Under the pieces are notes generated by a model, which was given only the letters and a program-made list of their open reading frames with translations, ran no database searches and was not told the DNA's origin. The position numbers and the translations under genes were made by a program. Below are positions 48,772-63,904 of a stretch of DNA of 64,000 nt, in pieces. Origin of the DNA: Prototheca cutis (Eukaryota; Chlorophyta; Trebouxiophyceae; Chlorellales; Chlorellaceae); contig BCIH01000007.1 of assembly GCA_002897115.2 (NCBI GenBank), positions 1,068,357-1,132,356 on the forward strand, in the 5' to 3' direction. Position 1 is the first letter of the stretch. Every line of letters begins with the position of its first letter.

Positions 48772-48956
48772 CCGAGTTTTGCAGGGGCACGGAACTCTTC
48801 CGACGCTCTCGCTGCATGCTGCGGTCGGCCCGAGAGGGCGGCTGCGATTTCTTCCGTCAACTCTGACGCCCTTTGTGCATTGACCACGAAGCCCTCACGT
48901 CGTTGCAGCGCGCTGTCTTCCCCGCCTTGCGCACACATCCCCCCTTCGTTCTCGCT

Positions 48957-48961
48957 TGTAA
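48957..48961 (+). terminator. Possible TGTAA poly(A) signal of RAB6
   Basis: TGTAA 186 bp after the RAB6 stop, inside the 203-bp gap before the convergent TRAPPC3 stop. Confidence 0.45.
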
Positions 48962-48974
48962 CGCCTGCACTCGC

Positions 48975-49977
48975 TCAGTCATCGTCCTTACAGGGGTACA
49001 CCTCTGGCCCGGCCGATTTGAACCGCAGCCTCAGCTCCGTAGTGCTCCCGCCCTGCAGGGCGTCCTGCACGAACGAGCACTCTGCCTCAATGTTCACCTG
49101 ACGCAGTTGGGAGGCAGCAAGTGGGTGAGGGAGGTGCTTCGAACTGGGGGTCCCACTGTTTGCCCCCGGAGACGGCTCCCTTGCAAGCATGCACTCCCAG
49201 GCCCTCAAACGATAAGCGACAATCCCCTGACCCCTCAAACCCAATAATAAAAACAGCTGCACATCACGTGCCATCTCCAGGGCTCCAACGATGACGCCGC
49301 AGAGGAGGCTGCAGTAGCGCAGCCCCCGCAGACTGTCTGGCAGCTCCACATGCTCCGTGAGCGGGTTGTCCTCCAGCAGGATGGTGCAGGCCTGGCCGCC
49401 CTCGGCCCAGCCCGTGACCGTGGCACTGGCATTGAGGAACATGCGAAAGCCCGCATGTGCAATGGCCTCGGCAACCTCACGGTTGCTAGAGCAGGCTGCA
49501 GTCCGGTTCCGGGCCAGAAACTCGTCCACAAGTCGCTGCCCAATGTTCCGGCCCCTGCAGTGGTGGTGGTTGTGGAGGGAAGGGGGCTTGATGTTGCTGT
49601 GGAATGGAGGAGGTGGTGCGGCTGTGTGCAGGGAGAAAGGTTCGGGGCAAGGGAGGTGAGGGTGTGGCTGGTACGTCCACCCCTTCCCCTCTTCCCACCC
49701 CCGACTGATGTCCTCCCCTACAAACAAATGCATGTGATCAATAGTCTGGCTCACATCTTTTCCAACTGTCTGTTCACTTCCTCAACGTCGTCATAGTCGG
49801 TGACCAGCTGGCGCACAATGCTGCCATAGGTCAGGGCCAGGATCTCGGCATTCTGAGAAGAAGGGGCAGGCGTTCAGCGTTGTTAGCACGCACCATGGCT
49901 CGCCGGATCTCACACTCAGACGCACACTAATCATCATGTGACGCCCACACACTCACGATGGTCTCCATAGCAGCCAT
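48975..49977 (-). CDS. TRAPPC3: TRAPP complex subunit TRAPPC3 (Bet3)
   Basis: A core subunit of the TRAPP tethering and Rab-GEF complexes at the Golgi. Exons on the minus strand are 49977-49957, 49852-49755, 49554-49272 and 49097-48975, giving 174 residues, the usual Bet3 size. Motifs: NAEILALTYGSIVRQLVTDY, VNRQLEKMGRNIGQRLVDEF with the family's RN(I/M)GxRL segment, ILLEDNPLTEHVELP and LRYCSLLCGVIVGALEM. The third intron seems to use a GC donor after 49272 (ATG then GCACGT), which keeps the spacing of other Bet3 proteins; a GT donor about 9 bp further would add three residues. The acylated cysteine of animal Bet3 cannot be placed with confidence. Confidence 0.93.
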
Positions 49978-50717
49978 GGTGCCAGGGCTGGAGGGCAGGG
50001 GGTTTCACCACCTGCAGTAGGCCAGGCCTCCAACACTGGGCCCGACGACAGGTCTCTCGATGTGCACCGGACCGCTCCCCTTAGGCCGGATGCACAAACA
50101 AGGTCACTTTTGCGCAACCTTGGAACCAAGGCAAGCCACACCCCGGCCAATCCCCGGCCTGCGGGGTGCCTGGGAAGAGAGTTCCGGCAAGGTCCCCGTT
50201 GGCCCAGCACTCTGCAGCTAACGCAAGGAGAATCCTTCTTTGAAACAATTTACATTCTATCCATGAGACGGTGTGGAGGTGTGATTGCACGTTTCAGCGC
50301 GGTCCTGGCCCGGGCAAATGTTTGATCGCGCGCGTCGATCTGATCTGGGGCTTGGTGGTGGTGGAAGACGATACGCGGTGGGATGGGATGTGATGATGTG
50401 ATGGTGAGCAAGCCTTGCCTGACCAGCAGCACGCCCGGGATTTGACCACACAACTGCGCTCTGTGGTGTTACAGGAGACTCAAAGAATTTCTCCAGTGCT
50501 CTGCATGCTGAATCAATGGGACATGGGGGTTCTGCACCGCCTCGCATGGATCGCAGGGACAGGTCCACATGGAACAAAAGCCACAAAAGGAAAGCATGAA
50601 ACAGGGCATGGGCGACTTTCTACAGAAAAATTGATGTTGTTGCAATCACGCCGACCATGCACGACAGCGTTTGGTGGGAATTCGTATAAGCTACGCCGGC
50701 AGCCAAGGAGCTGCCGG
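49978..50717. other. TRAPPC3 upstream / ApaH-like downstream region
   Basis: 740 bp between two minus-strand genes. It should hold the TRAPPC3 promoter and the phosphatase 3' UTR; TTACA occurs near 50470. Nothing else. Confidence 0.45.
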
Positions 50718-52581
50718 CTAGTTGTCCAGCCCCACCAGGGTCGCTGAGCTCTGCCGGGCCTTTTCCACAAATTTGTCACAGTATACCTCAGCTGCAGGAA
50801 GTGAGAGTAGTGTTGCTTGCAGGCCCCGGCCGCCGTGCAGGCGGATGGTCTTTGACATCCACCCCGCTGGCGTCGGGGCAGTCTCAGTGCCGTCGACCAC
50901 GCCGCCTTGCTCGTCCAGTGCCGGCAGCACGCATGCCGTGAGCTGGCCTCCATACACACAGCCCGTATCCACCCCGGTGGCATAGTCCTCGACCTGAAGC
51001 CGCCTGCAGATGATGCAGTGGACATTGAAGACCCATGGGTCGGAGTGTCAATTGGAGAGAAAAGAAGGGGAGGGTTATCACTGCTGTGGCGGACAGGGGC
51101 TCTCTTGGACAGGCGTCCAGCCCCGTCACTGCATCGCCACGTACATCCCAGGGCCCCTTTCCTTTCCCAGGAACTCATTTAAGAAAGCAGGAACCGCCAC
51201 ACACCCACGCCTGTACCTGGTGGCGTCATGGCCAAAAAATACGTGCTGGGGCCCACGCCAGACTCGTGCCCAGGGCCACCCGCTGCCCCCCACGGAGTTT
51301 GGCGTCAGGCCACCGGGGATTTCAGGCGGCGGCCCGTCGTACGTGGCCACCTCTTCCTTTACCAGGTCCCGCATCTGCGGTGGAGAAGGTGTTGTCGACG
51401 GTGTGGGGCTTGGCTCCTTTGTATTGCACCCGGTTTCTCCGTGATTGCCAGGCCTCAGTCCTGGCCTGGTTTGGGTCCTGGATGAAACAAACTTGTCCAA
51501 GCCCCCCAGAACCAAGCAAGTCACACCATGCGAACATTTCCTCTGCATGGTGCATGAGTGCGGTTATAACATCAGGGCAATAATAAATATGAAACCCCAC
51601 CGTAAACATGTCGTAGTCGGACTGCTGTGCCAGTGGGGCGCCGGGAAGTAGGCCTCCATGCACCAGCACCGCGCCATAGGCCGGGAGGGAGATTGTGAAT
51701 GGTAAACCCTGGAGCACCAGGGCATCGCGCTCCTCCAGACCCTGCACCCAGCCGTGCTTGTGCTTCTTTGGGATGGGCTTGCCTGCCGTCCATGCCCGCC
51801 AGGCAGCCAGGGCTTGATCATCATGATTGCCACACACCGACGCCAAGCCCCGCTCTCGCACGATGCCAAGCACCTGTTGTGTTGTGTTTGTGGGTTTGGT
51901 ATGAGCATGGCAGTTGGATGCACGCACGCATGTGTTTGCATGCTTGAATCTCTGTAGTGCACCGTCACATGCATGCACCTAAAGGGGGGGGGGCACCTCA
52001 TTTGTCCACNGGCTGACAAGATCACGGCATCCGCAGAGAGCACGGCCCGGCTCCCTGCTGATGCCCGGCAGGGACCCTGAAGAGCAATGTGCCTTGACCA
52101 CATAGTCGCGACCTTCAAGAGATTCCCCATGGCACCCACCCACACCTCCAGCACCGCCCCACTGCCCACCTCTGGGGACTTGGTTCCCTTGTTCACAAGG
52201 TCGCCCACGAACAGCACCAGGTCAGTGGACTGAGTGACCGTGTCCAGCAAGGTCCTGAGCTCGTCGGCGCAGCCATGCACGTCACCAATGATGACCACGC
52301 GCCTGTTCCGGGTGACGCTGGCGGATAGCGACACGTGCCGGGGACGAGGCGCCGGGTTCCCTGGCGACGGCGCGTGGGCAGGGCATGGAAACCCATCCGT
52401 GCAGCGAATTGATCCGGTCAAGCATCCATGGCATCGGCGCACTGACATACTAATGAAAGCATGCAGCCGCACCGTAGGGGGTGGGTTTTCTGAGCTTGGC
52501 TGCTGCTCTATACAGGAGGTACCCTCCCGCNGCGACAGTGCCGGCACACAGGGCCACCATCGTGAGGTTAATTTGACCCAT
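50718..52581 (-). CDS. ApaH-like metallophosphatase with N-terminal membrane anchor
   Basis: A PPP-superfamily phosphoesterase of the eukaryotic ApaH-like (ALPH) group, relatives of which cleave dinucleoside polyphosphates, mRNA caps or polyphosphate. Exons on the minus strand are 52581-52473, 52360-52170, 51873-51601, 51374-51217 and 51003-50718, giving 338 residues. All metal-site motifs are present: [40 protein letters not shown] and VFFGHDATR. They are followed by [18 protein letters not shown], typical of the group. Residues 4-25 form a hydrophobic segment ([10 protein letters not shown] then GYLLY) followed by basic residues, so membrane anchoring or an organelle signal is likely. The substrate is not deducible. 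It is divergent from the next gene with a 277-bp spacer. Confidence 0.87.
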
Positions 52582-52858
52582 TCTCCTGTTACTGACGCCC
52601 ACGGAGTCGTCCCATTATATTACCAAATACATTTAGAACAGATAGGGAATTCCGCCCCCATGGCGGAGAATAGAGTGATTGCTCGCATCGTTCGTCTGTA
52701 TTGGATTTGACCCCCCGCTGCCCAGCAGCCCCCCCCCTTTCGCCTGGATCACATCGGCTTCGGAATTCACGTCAGAATTTGGAAGCTCTGCGACCTACGA
52801 GAAGGACCCAACCTTAGCAAATGGGAATTTGAGCACCGCGATGAATCCATGAAAATAC

Positions 52859-54058
52859 ATGCCGCGAGCTTTGGCCCTGCGCGCACTCCTCGTCACGCAC
52901 CCGCTTCGGCCTGTCCTGCGGCGGGGACCCTGGGCGGTAGGCCAGCCAGGTAGGGCCATGGCAACCCAAGCGCCCTGGCAATCTGAGCTGGAGGCTTCCC
53001 TGGAACGCAACAAGGAGGCCAAAAACGCGTTCTATTACCAACTGGCAACTGTAGGCAAAGACCATCGGCCCTCCAACCGCACCGTCGTGCACCGCGGCTT
53101 CCTGCCTGACAGCAGGCTCTGTTTTGTGACTGATGCGAGGTGGGCTGTGGTGCTGGTGTTGTGTGTGTGTGTGGGGGGGGGGGGGGCTGGCGATGTGCAG
53201 ACTGGGTAATGAGCTGCCGAGGCAGGAATGATTGCCATCAGCATTCTCCTGGGTAATCTACACAGAGACTCGCAGATGACCTACCAACGCCGTCGCCCAA
53301 GCGCATTCCACCCTTCCTCGACTTGTGTGCTTGTTTGCAGGTCCCAAAAAGTCAAGGAGGCGACAGAGCGGCCACAGGCAGAGGTTGCGTGGTACCTTCC
53401 CATCACCCGGGAGCAGTACCGGCTGGCGGGTTGGCTGGAGCTGATCACGTCGTCCACACCAGAGGCTGCTGCACAAGAGGTCAGTGCTGTGGGTTTTTGG
53501 GGCGGGGGGGCAGGCGACGGCTGTGCATGCCTGCCAGTGGGCGCAATCAGGCAGCCAGCCACACATGCACGTGAACTGCCTGGCGAAAGAACCCGCTAAC
53601 CATCACCAGACTCCCCGGCTCCAACACCCAAAACCCCCAGAAACGACATGCTTTCTGGAGCCGAATGTCTGAGCCGCTGCGACAGCAATTTGTTTGGCCG
53701 CAACCTGGTGCACCACGCACGGTGGAGGACCTCGCAGCAGGCCACCAGGCGAGTTGATGATTAGAGTCCGGGCCCCGCAGACGTTTGGGACATGAGTGTT
53801 GGAGTCCCTTGCCACCCAAGTTCATCTCTCCAGCCCAATAAGCAATCCTGAACACACCACTGCTCTGCATTTCTCATGCACGTAACGCCCCACACACCTG
53901 CACAGGTCCCTGGGCCGACAGACGGCCCACCTGACACCTTTGTTCTTGTGATCTTCAAGCCCGACAGGGTGGATGTCGTGTGCCTGGAGACCAACACCAG
54001 GCGGGTCTGGAGCCTGGAAGGCCAAGGCACGTGGCGGCAAGAAAACGTCAACCCCTGA
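52859..54058 (+). CDS. PPOX-like FMN-binding protein (Alr4036 type)
   Basis: Belongs to the pyridoxamine-phosphate-oxidase-like split-barrel flavoproteins. Exons 52859-53139, 53341-53479, 53641-53748 and 53906-54058 give 226 residues. Motifs: FYYQLATVGKDHRPSNRTVV, HRGFLPDSRLCFVTDARSQK, AEVAWYLPITREQYRLAGWL, the helical FWSRMSEPLRQQFVWPQPG and VLVIFKPDRVDVVCLETN with the C-terminal VWSLEGQGTWRQENVNP. This is the Alr4036 arrangement rather than true PdxH, so vitamin B6 oxidase activity is not assured. The first 33 residues are basic and hydroxylated with no acids, a likely organelle presequence; a second Met at 52958 starts the mature-like part. The last intron appears to have a GC donor after 53748. 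Confidence 0.85.
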
Positions 54059-54231
54059 ATGGACAGGGAACAGACCGAAGAAGAATGCGTGGCAAGCGCA
54101 ACGTCGACAAGGGACTGTGCTGGAAGTCAGGGGCGCGGCCACGTTCGGAGCAAGGAGAGGCAGCGGGGTTTGCAAGTCGATGTGCAAGGGTTGAAGAGGG
54201 AAAAAATGTTCTGTTCTGCAGGGCCATTTGC

Positions 54232-57617
<3,386 letters not shown>

Positions 57618-58302
57618 TCGGCCTTGCCTGCCAACTTCCAACAAGGGACAGAAATGTGCCCACGCACGGGAGGGCTAGCCCTAACTTTCCGTTGTTCTGC
57701 AGCTCCGGACTGACGTGGGCTCCCGCGGACTGGCCTCGCCTGCTTCTCCGGCGCCTAGCCAGGAACCCGGGCGGGAGCCCCGCTGGACCCGACCGGCGCC
57801 CAGCTAGGGCTTCCCCGAGACCTCGGTGGTTGCTTTGGGTTTGACACGTTCGCAGATTAAAACCAGCTTACTCATGGGAATCTGCGTTTGTTGGATGCTG
57901 ACATGAAACAGGCGCACGGGGAATGCAAGGTTTTCGTCGGGCCTGCTCGCCCTTGCGCCCGGAAACGGGCATCAAGGGGACGATGGGCGCCGTGGCGGAA
58001 GCAGCCATGGGAAGTCGGGAGTTTGGGAAGGGTATGGGGTGTGGGAAGAAAGATCAAGGACAGCAGGGCACGCATACTGTCAAGGGACCTGGGGCCCTCT
58101 AAAACAAACAAGTGGGGGTGCCATTTCATTGCATGGGTCCTCATTCATCCAAGCCACGAGATGGAATGCAGGTGGATGTTGAGTTGGTCAATCAAGTGCT
58201 GCCTGCAAGGGTTGCCAGCCGGCTCCGAGCAGGAGTCAGAGCTCATCGCGGCGCCACATGCGCGGCTGTCGTTAGTCGCGTCTCGGCACGCGCGCGTGGC
58301 AT
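57618..58302. other. Intergenic region between the two permease genes
   Basis: 685 bp holding the copy-B 3' UTR and the copy-A promoter. I see no leftover permease exon in it. Confidence 0.5.
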
Positions 58303-58483
58303 CTAGCTTGAGAAGACGGTGTAGTCTTGGGAGTCCACGACGATCAGCTGCACGCTGCCAACCGTGGCACCCAGCGTGACGATCAGGCACGCCACATTCA
58401 AAACCTGCAGAGCATGTGGATGGGGGAATGTGAGGGAGACCATACACACACACTCACGTTGGGCACTTGCATGTGTGCTGCTG

Positions 58484-58527
<44 letters not shown>

Positions 58528-58548
58528 TTTCATCACAACCTGCACGAG

Positions 58549-58587
<39 letters not shown>

Positions 58588-61451
58588 NNNNNNNNNNNNN
58601 NNNNNNNNNNNNNNNNNNNNNNNNNNNNNNNNNNNNNNNNNNNNNNNNNNNNNNNNNNNNNNNNNNNNNNNNNNNNNNNNNNNNNNNCCCCCCCCCCCCC
58701 CCCCCCCCCCCCCAGGGCACCAAAAAAAGGCCGGCCCTTCTTCCCCATTAATGAGCCCTTGTATGGACGTACCCTGAGCCACATGCGGCGCCGGGCACTG
58801 GGATTGTACACCTTGATCCAGCACTCGATCGGGAAGAACACAGTCGCGGGCCAGAAGCCTGCAGGGGGTGGAGAAAGGGGGAGGGGGCACGTTCTCAGGG
58901 TTTTGCACATCTCAATGATGCTGCTTGTGGCCGCCGGCATTCAGACCACCACGCGGAAGCTGGTCCATCAGGTGCCACAATCACAGGGTCCCACACCCCA
59001 ACCCCACGCACCCAGGGCGCCGATGAGGCCGACAATGTCGCCGAAGAAAGGAAGGCAGATGCCCACAAAGCAGATGAAGCACACAAAGGCCGTGCGGAAG
59101 GCCAGGCGGAAGACAATGCCCTGCGGTTGGCGAGGTGTGGTGGATTGTTGGTCAGCGCCGGTGCTGCAGACTCCATGACAGCAGGCCCCCTCGAGAGAGG
59201 CACTCGACATCCCCACCCCGTTCTCCACACCGCTCCGCAACCCTCCTACCCACACCTTGAACCACTTGGGCGCGTAGCTCCACTGGTTGTAGTGGTACTC
59301 AGTGAATGCCAGGAAGGGCTGGGAGTAGACCTGGTAGGCCGGGATCATGTGGATCACGACCATGATGTTGGCCCAGTCCACGACCCAGCGAGGACCCGCA
59401 AAGCCCAGGAGAATGTTGGAGGGGACGGTGTCGCCGAATGCCATGTACCCGGCAATGGCCACGGCCATGTAAAACGCAGTCATGAGAGCGACGGAGATCT
59501 TGACCGCCTTCTTCATGGGCGCAATGGGACCGCCCTTGGGCGCGGCCTTGAGCGTGTCCTGGATCTCGATCAGGATCATGCTGAAGGAGTAGGCAAACAG
59601 AATTGCGCCAATGGCATTCAATATGCCAAACCCTTTCTGTGCAGGTGTCAGGCTCGCACCGCCAATCGTGCCGTGCGTGTTGCCTGGAGGGGTCGTTAGG
59701 GTTTGTTGTCGGTTAGGGGTGAGTGGGTCGCGGTGCGGTGTTTGTAGGCTCTCCGCAGTCTCCGCGGCCCTGCGGAGCTGGTTGCCGCTACCTGGCACCC
59801 CAGCATGCAGAAGACCCCCTAGTCACGGCCGCCTACATCTCAGGGCCGCCCAGCTTTCCTCGCACCTTCCGCGATACTCAGACCCAGGGCAATGGAGGAG
59901 TAGGAGAAGGACATGGCCGCGCCGATCAGAGAAGCCCACCCTGCGAACGTGCGACGATGGTGCGGGTGCGGGTGGTAAGACGACCATCCGTCGAGAGAAC
60001 ACAGACACAGTCGCCAGCCAACACCACATGCCCTCGTCACTGGCACCAGCACACGGCCCCAAACCCGCTCAAGTGGCCGACTCACAAAAGTAGGAGAGGT
60101 CGGGCAGCTGAATCATGAGGATCTGGATGGCAGCAAAGATGATGGCCCACTTCCAGTACTTGTCAAAGCACCCAGTGCTGTGGCCCTGGGACTCGCACAC
60201 TGAGGTGGCCACCTCCCTGCAAGCGGGGGTAGGTGCTTGCTCGCTTGTCTGTGTTTCGGGGAGCGCACGGGGTCAGGAGGCCAGCAGTGCGGGCGTGCGC
60301 ATGCAAACCATGCCACGGTGCGCAGCAGAGACGAGCGAGCACGCTGCACAGGGGCTCAACGCACTGGAGGGAGAGTCCGCCTGTGATCTGGTAGGCCAGC
60401 GCCGTCAGGACCAGGTTGGAGTGCTGGACGCTGCAGCATGAGCGGGGGGAGCGTAGAGTCAGGAAACAGCATGGATGTGATGGCATGGTCCCGAGCCTGT
60501 TGGGTGCAGACCCGTGCCTCTGAAAAGCAGGCATCCAGGCTGTCCTGCGCCGCGTGCGTGGACCGCCGCCCTCCCCCGCATGTCGATGAGCGAGCCACCC
60601 ACCTGCCACCCCGGCCCCCCAAAACCCTCTCTCACATGCCGATGGCGATGTAGCCCCAGCGTCCCAGGGAGGTCTCCACGACGTTGGTGTAGGTGCGCTG
60701 GCGCACGCCGTGAATGACGCCACACTCGGCGAGCAGCTGTGAGGTGAACAGCGTCACGCCGGCAAAAATGATGAGGCAGAGGGGGCCCGCTATCCAGCCC
60801 AGCAGGGACATGGCATAGGGAAGGGACAGCACACCAGCGCCAATCACGGCTGTGATCGTGTGTCCGATGGCCGTGATGGTACCTCTGCAGAAAGGGCAAG
60901 GGAAAGGCAGGGGACGGTCACCAAGCGCGCCGCTGTTGCCAGGGCCGAGTGTTCATGGGGCTCCTTTGCGCAGGGAACCCAGGTCAGAGGGGCATGGTCC
61001 GCCAGGTGGGATGGTTTTTTGTGGCAGCGAGCGGTGCAGCGCCGTCTGTGCTAAGGTTCAAAGAGACCCAGCTTCCGGGCTTGAAACCCTACCCCCCTCC
61101 GTTGGAAAGCGACCCCTTCGCAAGGACCTAGGGCCCGAGGTCACGCCCCGACACCCCGTTCCAGGTCGCTCCGCCTCTATCAAAGGCGTGAAATGTCATG
61201 ACAAGTGCCGTCAGGGCGAGATGCGGCCGGCCGACTCACCCACTCCGCTCGACGCCGTCGTCGACCAGCTGATCGAGGGCTGCCCCAGACACGCGGCCCA
61301 GCTTGTTGTCCTCCACGAACGCCTCATGCTGGAGAGACCTCCGAGCAAATTCCTGGTCACCAAGCGGCCTAGGACCCGAGGCAGACACCCTGTGCACTGT
61401 TTCCTGGGCATGCTGCACGCTGACAGACACCCGGCGAAGCATGTCCGCCAT
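58303..61451 (-). CDS. AAAP-family amino-acid permease, copy B
   Basis: Exons on the minus strand are 61451-61240, 60884-60636, 60430-60365, 60216-60086, 59940-59866, 59683-59256, 59120-59012, 58858-58773 and 58404-58303, giving 485 residues, typical of plant AAPs. Matching features to copy A: GHTITAVIGAGVLSLPYAMS, SQLLAECGVIHGVRQRTYTN, SVCESQGHSTGCFDKYWKW, FAYSFSMILIEIQDTLKAAP, VAIAGYMAFGDTVPSNILLG, VIHMIPAYQVYSQPFLAFTE and ECWIKVYNPSARRRMW. Shared introns have the same phase. Five exons have identical length to copy A (249, 66, 75, 109 and 102 bp, with 86 also shared), while its 428-bp exon equals three copy-A exons combined. The last intron contains C tracts and the only assembly gap. The N-terminus differs most between the copies. 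Confidence 0.92.
58489..58713 (-). repeat. C tracts around a 100-N assembly gap
   Basis: C39 at 58489-58527, C38 at 58550-58587, 100 N at 58588-58687 and C26 at 58688-58713, all in the last intron of permease copy B (G on the sense strand). The round gap size implies an unknown true length. Confidence 0.95.
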
Positions 61452-63491
61452 TGTTAAAGTATCGGAGGGGAGTGTGTCTGTTCCAGGCCCGGCACGGCAA
61501 TACTAAAAGGCAACTCTGTCGGCTTCGACAGTAGACCTTCGCGGGTTTGAAGAGTTTCGGAAAGGGGCCGCGTCTGTATTTTTGCAACCCTGCCGCCGCG
61601 GCCCCCTAGGGTTCGGCTGCCGAGTCGTACGGGGGTGGCTTCCCGTCGACTCTGAGCGAGCCATGAACGAGTCATGAGCCACTGCGGCGCCCAGCCACAA
61701 AGGAACGAAATATCGTGTACAATTCAAGCAATGCCATTGTGTACTGTCCCTTCAATTGGCCATTTGCTACAGGCTTGCGGAAGGATTGATTCGTCACTGG
61801 ACAGGTCGGTCGAGCGAAATGATTGGCTGCGGGAGCGTTGCGTTAAGCAAGGACAAGTTCCGGGATTCCGTCGGCCATCGCACGGGGCGTAGGACCACAG
61901 TGAACTTTACATACACAATTGCATTCGTTCCAGATGGGGTTTGGCGCCACAATAACGGGAGTTCAGTTTTGGAGCAGCGAAATGGGCGACGTCACATGCA
62001 CACCTCCGAGTGCTCGCATGAGCGATCCCGACGGCGGTCCCGACTGACACATCACACATGGAAAAGACCTCTCGTTCTGCATTGACCGAGCGGCAGATAT
62101 CTGAGAATGCGGGCATGAAATGTCGCTTCGCGCACCAGCAGCTTGCTGGTTTTGCCCTAGCTGCGACCGATCGTCACGTCCTGTCTTGGTGTCCCCTCGC
62201 CAAGGCAGGACAGATGTCGTCCGGAGTTGGTAGCAAATCAGCAGGAGTAGGGTTCAAAATAGGGTCATATTGAGACAGCGTCATATTATCCCATGAACGC
62301 TGCGCGAGGTTCCTTGTCGCACCAAACGTCTCGCCTGACGGAGACCTGTTCCCCGGGAAAACTGTGTCACAGGGCAATGCGTCGGCGTGATGCCAAGGAC
62401 GCAATACCGATTCAAACTCATTCTTTTCCAGCGAAATACGAAAACAAGCAACCATGCTCGCGCGCTTGATTGCTTGCTTCTCGGTCCAGAGAGACACAAT
62501 CATTGTGTGTGCCCCCAGGAACCGGGCCCCCCCAGCCACGCTGGCAGGACGCTGTGACGGGCGGCCAGAGAGGAGCGCACTGGATACCGTCAACCCTAGA
62601 TTTCAGATGCCTTGCTCTCGGCCACAAGATCACTAGAACCCACACAGTGATATCAATGGCATGGATGTAGTCAACACTTAGGAACCACACGGGAGTCCAC
62701 TGTGTGTGGTGTCATGGGACCAGAGCCGAGGCCCCCTTTAGACCCCGAGGCTTTCTTTGGGCAAAACCCACGCCGTTCGTCAGCATTTTGACGTCCAGAG
62801 TGGACAAGCTGGTTTGGCCTGTCCCCATCAAATATGCTGCAGCGCAGGTTTGGTTGAGCAAGTTCCCAACCCAAGGAGAGTCTCCGTGCAAGCTGTCCTT
62901 GGGACAACAATCGCATCCTCCAACCAACCACATGCAGGACGAGGCGACTGTGTCCATCTGCGTTCATGTCAGGTTTCCAGTGCAGCCGCTCATTGCAACC
63001 GTCAAGCCCGGCGCAATCCCCGGGGAAGACGACCCTCAGCTTGTCCCACTCTTTCACTCCGCGGCACCCACCCAACCGCAGGCGGCAATCCAGTGAAACT
63101 CATGCAAAAGCCGTGCACAGTAGCATAGCCGCGCTAAGACGCGCATGCGCTGCAACCATCGCTGTATTGGTAGCGGCAGTTGTGGTTGCCGAGCCCCTCC
63201 CGCAAGAGTTGTGCCAAAGCTCCGTCCATTACGACAAGCTCAAACCAATAAACGTATGATAACACGCGTCTCAATATTCAGCATGCGTGCCAAGTACAAA
63301 TCTCCGAGCTCCTGTGTGCTCGCCGGTCTCGCCCGGCCTCCCCACCCCAGGGGAGGGAAGTTGCTCTCAATTTGTCCCAGGGAGGCATCGTAACAGCGAT
63401 GGTTGAAAGCCAGCCAGGGTGGTGGCCGGCAGGTCCCCTTCTCCAATCGAACGGACGATCCACCGTGCTCAGATAGTAGACACATAGCACC
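61452..63491. other. 2-kb gene-free divergent region
   Basis: The longest spacer in the window, less GC-rich than its surroundings, between permease copy B (-) and the probable COX5b gene (+). ORFs up to 139 codons occur but none resembles a family or shares the local codon bias. No tRNA, snRNA or repeat was recognised. Confidence 0.45.
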
Positions 63492-63904
63492 ATGGCCGGC
63501 CGCTGTCTCAGACTGGCTGCCCTGGTGAGGGCCAGCTGGACGGGACCCGCGGTGAGCACCAGCTCTGCCCAAACCCAGGTGCGGGGTGGCTCACTGGGTT
63601 TGCGATAATCATTTTACGTCCATTGAGGCTTCCAAATGCTGGGGGGAGGTGGCAGCACGGCGAGGAGCAGGCGGCATGCCTGAGCTGCCCAAATCGGGGC
63701 ACGAGGCTATGCCGTCCGTCCATGCCACGGGGCGTGACTCAACCGGTGACCCGGCCCGGCCCACGCACCCGCCGCCCCTTCACCCTTGTTGCAGCGGACG
63801 CTGTCGGCTGTTTCTTACAAGGTGGGCCAGGTCTGGGGCTCCTCCGGGTTTGCCACCTCCGCTGTGACGGACCCCAACATCGAGCACGCCACCGGCCCCG
63901 AGAG
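63492..63904 (+). CDS. Probable cytochrome c oxidase subunit 5b, 5' part
   Basis: The gene runs off the right edge. Exons 63492-63551 and 63795-63904 encode 56 residues plus two bases. The start (MAGRCLRLAALVRASWTGPA) is a typical basic, acid-free mitochondrial presequence. It is followed by TLSAVSYKVGQVWGSSGFAT and then AVTDPNIEHATGPER. The last segment resembles the ATGLERE motif that begins mature COX5b/COX4 (fungal name) proteins, the zinc-binding nuclear subunit of complex IV. The zinc-site cysteines would lie beyond the window, so the call rests on this motif and the presequence only. Confidence 0.5.
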
